Source: Acidimicrobium ferrooxidans (lineage in GTDB: Bacteria > Actinomycetota > Geothermincolia > Fen-727 > Anoxymicrobiaceae). Taken from it: DNA of 64,000 nucleotides. The notes beneath the pieces are model-generated. The model did not search any database. It worked only from the letters and a program-made list of their open reading frames with translations, and was not told where the DNA came from. The DNA is taken from positions 50,804 through 114,803 of the forward strand of contig DYIU01000006.1 in assembly GCA_020723485.1 (NCBI GenBank), in the 5' to 3' direction. Positions 1 through 6,720 of the stretch are shown here, in pieces. The position numbers were made by a program, and so were the translations under genes. Every line of letters begins with the position of its first letter. Position 1 is the first letter of the stretch.

Positions 1-909
1 CATGACCAGAGGCGGAATAATCAGGTAGAGGAGGAGAAACTCTGTCGAAAACTTCGCCATTGCGAAGAATACCGCCATGTACGGGAACAGGAACATCATG
101 TAGGTGAGGACACCGAAGAACGCTCCTCCGCCTGCGCCTCGCCACGGCAGACCGCGATAGACCAGCGTGTAGAACAGCGTGAAGACCGTGCTCAGGAAGA
201 GACCGATTCCGATGGAGTAAACCAGCACGTGGATGGGGTACCTGCCTGCGACCAGATCTTTGTTGAAGAGCCACGGCGCCTTGTCGAACGGCTTGAAGAG
301 GACGACTGTCATGCCTGAGACCGCACCCAGCCATACCAGGCAGAGGCCGGATGCAGCGAACAGACGGACTCGCTCCTCACTCAAGGCGAGGCAGGCGTCT
401 GCAATTGACAGATGCGCCGGGACACCGGCCGAGTCTCCCGGACGGTCATCCCGCGGGTAATAGCCGGACAGGGCTATCCCGACAACCAGGCTGATGGGCA
501 GGTAGGAGGATATCCACACGATATGTATGTAAGACGGTATCCGGTCGAGCACAATCGTCGCCATCTCACTGAATAGAGACAGACCCCAGAAAGCGAGCCC
601 GAACACGATGCCGCGCGGGACGCGTTTCCCTGGAAGGTCGCGCTGAACGAGGGCATATCCGAAACCCAGACACGCCGCCCACACCGCTACCACGAGAAGC
701 ATGGCGAGGAAGTTGCCGAGCGGGGGAAACTCGGAGGCCACAAACCAGTCCTGCCAGTACATGCTCTGCCTTCTGGCGGCGCTGCTGACGGCGATGCCTC
801 CGAGGTTGCCGAGCATCACCAGCAGGAACAATACCAACACCGAGCTCTCGAAGGCCCTTACCGCATCGATCGGCGTTGCGCCGACACTCGGGGAAGACCG
901 GTCTCTCAT
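1..909 (-). CDS. Multi-pass membrane protein of unknown function, C-terminus outside the window
   Basis: An open frame runs from ATG 909 on the minus strand to the left edge without a stop (303 codons visible), so the C-terminus is missing. It has at least seven strongly hydrophobic stretches: residues about 25-40, 65-85, 105-120, 130-148, 188-205, 225-250 and 262-300. They are separated by short charged loops, such as an RDDRPGD loop near residue 155. No catalytic motif or named family is recognised. It lies about 100 bases downstream of the lipoprotein-type racemase gene on the same strand, so the two may be co-transcribed. That it is a real gene rests on the long clean frame and coherent membrane topology. 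Confidence 0.7.
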   Translation of the reverse strand, partial: MRDRSSPSVGATPIDAVRAFESSVLVLFLLVMLGNLGGIAVSSAARRQSMYWQDWFVASEFPPLGNFLAMLLVVAVWAACLGFGYALVQRDLPGKRVPRGIVFGLAFWGLSLFSEMATIVLDRIPSYIHIVWISSYLPISLVVGIALSGYYPRDDRPGDSAGVPAHLSIADACLALSEERVRLFAASGLCLVWLGAVSGMTVVLFKPFDKAPWLFNKDLVAGRYPIHVLVYSIGIGLFLSTVFTLFYTLVYRGLPWRGAGGGAFFGVLTYMMFLFPYMAVFFAMAKFSTEFLLLYLIIPPLVM

Positions 910-1005
910 CGAGAGCACCCCCGCTTCGTCACGTGCCAGCGACCATCAGCATGTGACTAGCATATCACGGGGCACCTGACAGGGCGGCCATCACCTCGGC
1001 GTGAA

Positions 1006-1824
1006 CTAGTCGTTTCTCAAGGAGTATTCAACCGCGGCTTCGGAGTGGATTCTCGTGGTGTCGAAGACGGGCACGGTTACGTCCTGCTGCTTTATCAGCA
1101 GCGGTATCTCGGTGCATCCCAGTATGACACCCTGGGCGCCGTCTTCTGCTACGAGGCGGTTGATTATCTGGACAAACCGGTCCCTGGATTCCTGCTTCAG
1201 GATTCCCGCGCAGAGTTCGTCGAAGATGACGGTGTTGATGTAATCCCGCTCTTCCTTGTGTGGGACCACCACGTCCAGCCCGTACTTTTCCAGGCGGTCC
1301 CGGTAGAAGTCCTCTTCCATGGTATAGCTCGTGCCGAGCAGGGCCACTTTCTTCACTCCGTTGTCCCTCACCTCTCTGCCGGTGGCATCGGCGATATGGA
1401 GGACCGGGATATCCACTTCCTCTTCGATCAATCCGGCGGTTGAGTTCATCGTGTTCGAGGCGATTACGATAAAGTCCGCGCCCCCGCGCTTCAGCCTCTG
1501 GGCAGCGTCGAGCATTGTCTGCCTCAACGGTTCCCAGTTCCCAGCGCTCGCCAGCCGCTCCTGCTCGGAAAAATCTCCGAATTCGATTGAGTACATAAGT
1601 ATCTTTCCAGAATGCAGCCCGCCTAGCTCCTCGCCGACCAGCTCGTTTATCAACCGGTAATACTCGATTGACGATTGCCAGCTCACCCCACCGATAACAC
1701 CGATTGTCTTGATATGTGTGTCTTCCACGCTGCCGCCAGTGGGCTGTGACGAAGTGCACCCGAATGCCGCAACCGCCAGGAGAAGGATTGCCGTGAGGAT
1801 CAGAAGAAAGACCCGCTTGTTCAT
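1006..1824 (-). CDS. Asp/Glu racemase-family protein with lipoprotein signal peptide
   Basis: 272 residues. The ATG at 1824 is preceded by AAGGAG at a 4-base gap, which decides the start over an upstream in-frame ATG. Residues 1-22 form a type II signal peptide ending AFG-Cys23, so the protein is predicted to be a lipid-anchored extracytoplasmic protein. The rest has the Asp/Glu/hydantoin racemase fold: IGVIGGVSW near residue 41, ASNTMN around 122-127 and GCTEIPLL around 236-243. The second catalytic Cys is present (C237), but the first Cys position is Ser123. The E. coli YgeA-type L-Asp/Glu racemase also lacks the first Cys (Thr there), so residual or one-sided activity is possible. Export of such an enzyme is unusual. 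The substrate is not determinable. Confidence 0.85.
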   Translation of the reverse strand: MNKRVFLLILTAILLLAVAAFGCTSSQPTGGSVEDTHIKTIGVIGGVSWQSSIEYYRLINELVGEELGGLHSGKILMYSIEFGDFSEQERLASAGNWEPLRQTMLDAAQRLKRGGADFIVIASNTMNSTAGLIEEEVDIPVLHIADATGREVRDNGVKKVALLGTSYTMEEDFYRDRLEKYGLDVVVPHKEERDYINTVIFDELCAGILKQESRDRFVQIINRLVAEDGAQGVILGCTEIPLLIKQQDVTVPVFDTTRIHSEAAVEYSLRND

Positions 1825-1955
1825 TTTGCTCCTTAGGTAGATAGCCGGACTCGGGGCGTTCATGCCCCGAACACGCTGTAAGTATCGTCAGGAGAGCCCA
1901 GGGAGGTTAGCCCCTTTGCTTGCGTCTACCTCCTATGACCGTGATGTCCGCGGTG

Positions 1956-1961
1956 TATACT
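1956..1961 (+). promoter_or_regulatory. Putative -10 box TATACT for the QueG-like gene
   Basis: TATACT preceded by GTG, 22 bases before the GTG start at 1984. The same GTG-TATAAT style recurs before other genes in the window. No good -35 is visible. Confidence 0.4.
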
Positions 1962-1983
1962 TTGAACGACCGGGGGTGGGGAC

Positions 1984-2727
1984 GTGAAGGAACTGAGAGA
2001 CAGACTCGAGGCGATGGCCTGCAGTCTGGGCGCCGACTTCTTCGGCGTCGCGGACCTGGGGCCTGTCAGGGAAGAAATCCTGCGGCAGGGCGGCGAACAG
2101 GTCGCATCCTATCCCCTTGCTATCACGTTCGGAATCAGGCTCTTCGATGACATCGTCGACCGGCTGCCGGACCGCCTGTACGACAGGACGGTCTCGGTCA
2201 ATTACCTCAACCAGTGTTACGACACCGTCAATTCACGCCTCGACGTAACGGCCTCCCGGCTCGCCGGGCTGCTGCAGGCCGCTGGGCACAGGGCGCTCCC
2301 CCTTCCCAGCAGCGAGCGCTACGACAGCGAGAGATTGTGCGCCCAGCTCTCCCACAAGCTGGCGGCCCGCCAGGCCGGGCTCGGCTGGATAGGGAAGAGC
2401 TGTCTCCTGGTGACCCCTGAGGCGGGCCCCCGGGTCAGGTGGAATTCCGTACTGACCGATGCACGACTCGAGCCGACTGGCAGGCCCATTGAAGACAGAT
2501 GCGGAAGTTGCACCGAGTGCGTTGATATGTGCCCCCAGAACGCCTTCACCGGCCGCTCGTTCATCGAAGCAGAGCCCAGGGAGGCCCGCTACGACGCCCG
2601 TAAGTGCGAGAGGTACTTCGAGTCCCTGGATGCCGCCAGGGGCAGAACGGCGTGCGGGCTTTGCCTGTACGCCTGCCCGTTCGGCCGTCGAGACCGAGGG
2701 AAGTCACAGGGAGAGGGAGGGTTCTGA
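1984..2727 (+). CDS. QueG-like double [4Fe-4S] cluster protein
   Basis: 247 residues from GTG 1984, preceded by a G-rich GGGGGTGGGG stretch. It resembles epoxyqueuosine reductase (COG1600): the N-terminal half carries an AGLGWIGKSCLLV segment near 131-143, followed by two Fe-S clusters, CGSCTECVDMCP (C173, C176, C179, C183) and CGLCLYAC (C224, C227, C231), with C208 a possible extra ligand. It is shorter than QueG (about 380 residues) and lacks the C-terminal HEAT repeats, so the exact tRNA-modifying role is not established. It may be a different reductase of the same superfamily. Its TGA overlaps the ATG of the next gene by one base, implying translational coupling. Confidence 0.8.
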   Translation: MKELRDRLEAMACSLGADFFGVADLGPVREEILRQGGEQVASYPLAITFGIRLFDDIVDRLPDRLYDRTVSVNYLNQCYDTVNSRLDVTASRLAGLLQAAGHRALPLPSSERYDSERLCAQLSHKLAARQAGLGWIGKSCLLVTPEAGPRVRWNSVLTDARLEPTGRPIEDRCGSCTECVDMCPQNAFTGRSFIEAEPREARYDARKCERYFESLDAARGRTACGLCLYACPFGRRDRGKSQGEGGF

Positions 2728-3482
2728 TGTTCGATCAGGCTCAGTTCGAGGAAGCAATAGCCAGGCCGAGGCTGCGGCAGCCGCTGCCGGAGTTCCTTCC
2801 CGGCAACCGCGGGGGAGGCAAGGTACGCGTCCTCACGGAGCCCGAGCTCAACGCAATGACAAGGCAGTGGTTTGACGACTACGAGCGCAAGATAGAGTTC
2901 TACGCCGCGCATGGCATCGACGTGGGCTGGACCCTCGAATGGGCAAAGAAGTACTGGTGGAGCTGGCTGATGCGCGACATGTCCCTGAACGACGAGCTCT
3001 ATACGCAGGACCTCAAATACAAGGACGTATCGACCCTGGGCAGGACAATAACAGGCCTGGACGAGTTCGTGAAATACAACTTCGCCTTCTTCGACGCAAT
3101 CCCCGACTGGCGCTACGACCCACTGCCCGGGCAGATATACCTCGACATCACCCCGGAGGAAGAGGTGCGCATCGTGGTCCGGTACATCGGCAGCGGGCAC
3201 TGGTCCGGACCCCTGCGTATGTACCCTTACGACGAGACCGCTCCGACCATCCAGGGAACCGGCATCTTCGTGCAGTGCACCGCTGTGGACCGCTACCACT
3301 TCGACAGGGACAGGCGCATGTACGAGGGCGAGACTCTCTACGACGCCTTCGACTCGTTCCAGTCGGCAGGCATCCTGCCCCGCGACGACAGCTGGCAGTT
3401 CCACGCGCTGATGAAGTCCACCCAGCTTTTCGTCGCCTTGAAAAACCTCACGCAGAAGATGCCTGTGCCGAACAGGAAATAG
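2727..3482 (+). CDS. NTF2/SnoaL-fold protein
   Basis: 251 residues from ATG 2727, preceded by GGAGAGGGAGGG and overlapping the upstream stop (TGATG). The sequence has the pattern of an NTF2-like alpha+beta barrel: an N-terminal helical part, then a segment reading YWWSWLMRDMSLNDELYTQD, a TITGLDEFVKYNF helix near 105-118, and alternating beta strands such as EVRIVVRYIGSGHW. SnoaL/NTF2 proteins include small-molecule isomerases, cyclases and binding proteins, so no reaction can be assigned. Tight coupling to the Fe-S protein suggests a shared pathway. Family call from sequence pattern only. Confidence 0.65.
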   Translation: MFDQAQFEEAIARPRLRQPLPEFLPGNRGGGKVRVLTEPELNAMTRQWFDDYERKIEFYAAHGIDVGWTLEWAKKYWWSWLMRDMSLNDELYTQDLKYKDVSTLGRTITGLDEFVKYNFAFFDAIPDWRYDPLPGQIYLDITPEEEVRIVVRYIGSGHWSGPLRMYPYDETAPTIQGTGIFVQCTAVDRYHFDRDRRMYEGETLYDAFDSFQSAGILPRDDSWQFHALMKSTQLFVALKNLTQKMPVPNRK

Positions 3483-3510
3483 GGAGCAAGCAGCTCGGGG
3501 GAAGAAAGGG

Positions 3511-3588
3511 TGGTGGCGCATACGGGATTTGAACCCGTGTTACCGCCTTGAGAGGGCGGCGTCCTGAACCTGGCTAGACGAATGCGCC
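3511..3588 (-). tRNA. tRNA-Glu (CTC)
   Basis: Minus strand. The acceptor arms GGCGCAT and ATGCGCC pair, the anticodon stem CCGCC/GGCGG encloses loop CTCTCAA (anticodon CTC), and the T arm has GGTTCAAATCC. Discriminator A and an encoded CCA follow (3511-3513). About 78 bases with CCA. Confidence 0.97.
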
Positions 3589-3675
3589 GTTCGGTCGCCC
3601 TCCCGGTCTCTGACAGGGAGGCTTCTTTTTCGAGCACAGGGGAGATTACCATAACTCTCCCGCGCCCACAAATAA

Positions 3676-3749
3676 TGGCTGGGGGAGAAGGATTCGAACC
3701 CTCGTTCCTGGAGCCAGAGTCCAGTGTCCTACCGCTAGACGATCCCCCA
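3676..3749 (-). tRNA. tRNA-Gln (CTG)
   Basis: Minus strand. Acceptor TGGGGGA pairs with TCCCCCA, the anticodon loop is CTCTGGC (anticodon CTG), and the T arm contains GGTTCGAATCC. Discriminator G and an encoded CCA end at 3676. It lies 87 bases upstream of tRNA-Glu on the same strand, so they are probably one transcript. The Glu/Gln pairing is common in bacteria. Confidence 0.97.
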
Positions 3750-3825
3750 GCGGCTCCTGAGATGATACCGAATACGGCTTGAGCGGACAAGGCGGGACGC
3801 CAGGGACATCTTCGGGAGGAAAGCG

Positions 3826-4608
3826 CTATGACAATACCCGCTCGAGCCACTCGCGGACCTCGGGTTCTCGTCCGCCAAGGTCCGCGTGCCAGACGCCCTG
3901 CACCGTGACGACATCCTTCGGCGGCGAGACCAGCCCGCAGAAGCGCTCGACCTCTTCCCGGTCGGCGACCTCCCATTCGCCGAAGTAAAGACGCTTCGGG
4001 ATGCCGGGGAGCGACGAAGCCACGTCCGCCGGCACCGGGCCGTCCTCGAAGCGCCACTCGGCCCTCATCCCCATCAGGCGCAGGGCGGCCCTGGTGAGCC
4101 GGGGCCTCCGCGCCCAGCCGCCTTCATCTATCATCCCCGGGGGGCACCCGATGGAGACGAGCGCGTCGAGGCAATCTCGCCTGGCCTCGAGCAGGAAAGC
4201 CGACGCCGCCCCCAGCGAGAACCCCGCAGCGGCCACCTTCCCGAATCCCATCCCGCGGACCGCCTGAACTACCGCCTCGAGGTCCTCGGAGGGCTTCGTG
4301 AACCCGAGCGGGCATCGCCCGGTGCTCTTGCCGTGCCCTCGGAAGTCGAACAGGACGACGGTGAACGACCGCGAAAGCTCTTCAGCGAGGTCGAGTATCC
4401 AGCGCTGGTATGAGCGCCCTATTGCGGCGTGAGCCACCACGACCGCAGCACCAGGGTTATTGCCCAGCCTCGTGCAGAAGAGCTCGACGGCGTCGGTCGA
4501 GGGAACGGTGAAGGTCTCGTGCTCAACCGAGGGAGGGCGCCTGCTGCGCCTCAACTCGCGCATCCCGGGAACGAAGACTGTAAAGACCTGGCTCTCTTTC
4601 AGGCTCAT
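3826..4608 (-). CDS. Alpha/beta hydrolase
   Basis: 260 residues from ATG 4608. Core motifs of the fold are present in order: strand and oxyanion loop VVVAHAAIG (about 56-64), DFRGHGKS (88-95), nucleophile elbow GFSLG with Ser131, a candidate acid in FGEWEVADREE (about 209-219), and the catalytic His in VWHADLG (His241). A lid-like segment lies between about 155 and 200. It is probably a cytoplasmic serine hydrolase or esterase; the substrate is unknown. It starts divergently from the small charged protein at 4642, with only 33 bases between the starts. Confidence 0.85.
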   Translation of the reverse strand: MSLKESQVFTVFVPGMRELRRSRRPPSVEHETFTVPSTDAVELFCTRLGNNPGAAVVVAHAAIGRSYQRWILDLAEELSRSFTVVLFDFRGHGKSTGRCPLGFTKPSEDLEAVVQAVRGMGFGKVAAAGFSLGAASAFLLEARRDCLDALVSIGCPPGMIDEGGWARRPRLTRAALRLMGMRAEWRFEDGPVPADVASSLPGIPKRLYFGEWEVADREEVERFCGLVSPPKDVVTVQGVWHADLGGREPEVREWLERVLS

Positions 4609-4615
4609 ACGAGCT

Positions 4616-4623
4616 AGTATAAT
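4616..4623. promoter_or_regulatory. Overlapping divergent -10 boxes
   Basis: AGTATAAT reads TATAAT on the plus strand (4618-4623) and TATACT on the minus strand (4616-4621). It sits between divergent starts at 4608 and 4642. If both are used, each transcript would have a leader of only a few bases, so initiation would be near-leaderless. No -35 boxes are visible. Confidence 0.35.
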
Positions 4624-4641
4624 CGAGAAGGGGTGAGTCCG

Positions 4642-4818
4642 ATGGCAAAACGCCTGCCGGGGATACGCGAGATATACAAAGGAATAAGGAAGCCTGGTGC
4701 GCCGCCCACGCGCGTCGAGCGCGACGAGCGCGAGAAGATACGCGGCAGGGAAGACGCAAGAGAGATAGAAAAGCACAAAGGGAGCACGCGGCGGCAGGAC
4801 CGGGAGGATGGAGAGTAG
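4642..4818 (+). CDS. Small highly charged protein of unknown function
   Basis: 58 residues from ATG 4642, with AAGGGGTGA upstream; an in-frame GTG at 4633 is an alternative. The sequence is almost all Arg, Lys, Glu and Asp after residue 20, for example RVERDEREKIRGREDARE, and is predicted disordered or a single charged helix. No family recognised. It ends at TAG 4816-4818, directly followed by the ATG of the cupin gene, so the two are tightly coupled. Confidence 0.55.
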   Translation: MAKRLPGIREIYKGIRKPGAPPTRVERDEREKIRGREDAREIEKHKGSTRRQDREDGE

Positions 4819-5157
4819 ATGATACTGGAGAAGTCCTGGGGACTCATCAAGGAGTACACCCTCAACCAGGTGTGCACGGTCAAGATGATACTGATCTCAG
4901 CCGGCCAGTCCACCAGCCTCCACTACCACAGGCTGCGCGATGACATGTGGATAATCCTCGACGGCGGCCTGGAGGTTCACGTCGGGGACCAGACGTTCTA
5001 CCCCAGGGAGGGTGACGAGTTCGTCATAAAGTCCGGGGTGGAGCACCAGATTATCGCCGGGGAGACGCCGGGCAGGGTCCTCGAGATAGACTTCGGGTTC
5101 ACCACCGAGGACGACGTCTATCACATGGAGCCGGGGCAGGAGGCCGACTCAGACTGA
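4819..5157 (+). CDS. Cupin, phosphomannose isomerase type II-like
   Basis: 112 residues forming a single small cupin barrel. Motif 1 is SLHYHRLRDDMWIIL near 32-46 and motif 2 is FVIKSGVEHQIIAGE near 68-82; His35, His37 and His76 are likely metal ligands. The pattern is closest to the C-terminal cupin of mannose-6-phosphate isomerase/GDP-mannose pyrophosphorylase proteins, here without the pyrophosphorylase domain. A sugar-phosphate isomerase or sugar-binding role is possible but not shown. The 3' end overlaps the convergent hydantoinase B gene by 9 bases. Confidence 0.75.
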   Translation: MILEKSWGLIKEYTLNQVCTVKMILISAGQSTSLHYHRLRDDMWIILDGGLEVHVGDQTFYPREGDEFVIKSGVEHQIIAGETPGRVLEIDFGFTTEDDVYHMEPGQEADSD

Positions 5158-6720
5158 GCGGCGCGGGCGCTCGCCCCAGCCCCCGCCGCCCGGCGTCATC
5201 ATCCTGAGCTTCGAGCCCTTCCGAGCTTCGATGACACACTTCGATGGCAGGCGCTTCGACTTTCCCCCGGTCACCAGGCGGTCGAGCCCGGGCTTTCCCG
5301 GTGCTCCCCCCGCCAGCCCCCACGGCCCCCGGGCCCGCCTGTCCGCCAGTATCGTCGCCCTGCAGTCCTCGAGGAGTTCGAGCTCGCGGTCGATGCCGTC
5401 GCCGCCGCGGTTCAGCCCGGCGCCACCAGAGCCGCGGCGCACCCTGTAATGCCCCACCCTCACGGGATAGGAGTATTCGAGGGCTTCGACGGGCGTGTTG
5501 AGGGTGTTGGTCATGTGTGCGTGGGTGGCGCTGGAACCGGGGCCCCGCGGGGTGCCCCCGGTGCCGCCCGCGATGGTCTCGTAGTATGAGAACGGGCGCC
5601 CGGCACCCGGACCGGAGCCAATCGCCAGGTTGCTCATGGTCCCGTAGCTCGCCGCGGGAACGATGCCGGGCAGGGCCCCGGCGAGGGCCCCGAGCAGGGT
5701 ATCGACCACCCGCTGGGAGGTCTCCACGTTTCCGCCTCCGACCGGGAGGGGCCTCCTGGCGGCGAGCAGGCATCCGTCCGGTATGACGACCTCGAGCGGC
5801 CGAAAAGCGCCGTCATTTGCCGGTATGTCCTCTCCGGTGACGCACCGGAACACGTAGTAGACCGCGGACAGGGTGACGGCCCGCGGGCAGTTGAGCGGGC
5901 CCTCCACCGCCCCGGAGGTGCCCGCGAAGTCGACTTTCGCCGTCCCTCCCTCGAGCGTCACGGTGACGCGTATCGGAATGTCTGTAGCAAGAAAGCCGTC
6001 GTCGTCCAGGTAATCAGTAAAGGAATACCGCCCTGGCGGCACCTCCGCAAGGGCGAGCCTCGTCAGCCGCTCCGAGTAGTCCATCAGCTCCGCGAAACGC
6101 TCGAGCAGTGCCTGCCTGCCGTACTTCTCCGCGAGCGCCGCGAGACGCCTGGTGCCAACGGCGTGCGCGGTAGCCTGGGCGTGAAGGTCGCCGCTGCGCT
6201 CCTCGGGGGTCCGCGAGTTCGCGCAGATGAGCCGCTCGATGCCGGGGTCGTACTCTCCGCCCCTGCTCAGGAGAACAGGTGGTATGACCAGGCCCTCCTG
6301 GTAGATGTCCCTGGTGAGGCCGAGCGAGCCGGGGCTGAGGCCTCCCACATCGGAGTGGTGAGCGCGGCTCGCTATGAGCCCGACAAGTTGCGGCCCGTCG
6401 AAGACCGGCGAGACCATGGATATGTCCGGGAGGTGCGTGCCGCCGAGGAACGGGTCGTTCAGCACCACCAGGTCCCCGGGCGAGAGGTCGAAAGAGCCGA
6501 GCACGGCCCGGACCGACTCCGGCATGGCCCCGAGGTGCACCGGGATGTGCTCGGCCTGGGCGATCAGCCTGCCCTCGGGGTCGAAGACGGCACAGGAATG
6601 GTCCTTGCGCTCCTTGATGTTGGCCGAGTAGGCGGTGTGGTGGAGCGCCGCCCCCATCTCCTCCGCGACGGAGCTCACAAGGTTACGGAACACCTCGAGG
6701 GTGAACAGCCGATCTTTCAA
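5149..6720 (-). CDS. hyuB: Hydantoinase B/oxoprolinase-family subunit
   Basis: 523 residues from TTG 6720, chosen because GGAGGTGA lies 6 bases upstream and the TTG overlaps the TGA of the A subunit. Recognisable HyuB segments are IKERKDHSCAVFD and HIPVHLGAMPESVRAVL in the first 100 residues, NDPFLGGTHLPDISMVSPVF, ASRAHHSDVGG, and the late GGGNVETSQRVVD. With HyuA it forms the ATP-dependent hydantoinase/5-oxoprolinase/acetone carboxylase-type complex. The actual substrate is not decidable. Full family length. Confidence 0.92.
   Translation of the reverse strand: MKDRLFTLEVFRNLVSSVAEEMGAALHHTAYSANIKERKDHSCAVFDPEGRLIAQAEHIPVHLGAMPESVRAVLGSFDLSPGDLVVLNDPFLGGTHLPDISMVSPVFDGPQLVGLIASRAHHSDVGGLSPGSLGLTRDIYQEGLVIPPVLLSRGGEYDPGIERLICANSRTPEERSGDLHAQATAHAVGTRRLAALAEKYGRQALLERFAELMDYSERLTRLALAEVPPGRYSFTDYLDDDGFLATDIPIRVTVTLEGGTAKVDFAGTSGAVEGPLNCPRAVTLSAVYYVFRCVTGEDIPANDGAFRPLEVVIPDGCLLAARRPLPVGGGNVETSQRVVDTLLGALAGALPGIVPAASYGTMSNLAIGSGPGAGRPFSYYETIAGGTGGTPRGPGSSATHAHMTNTLNTPVEALEYSYPVRVGHYRVRRGSGGAGLNRGGDGIDRELELLEDCRATILADRRARGPWGLAGGAPGKPGLDRLVTGGKSKRLPSKCVIEARKGSKLRMMTPGGGGWGERPRRSV

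Noticed and set aside
2589..3521. Long minus-strand frames opposite the NTF2-fold gene and many other genes
   Set aside because: They are antisense shadows of high-GC coding regions: low-complexity, rich in Arg/Val/His, no start signals and no family motifs.
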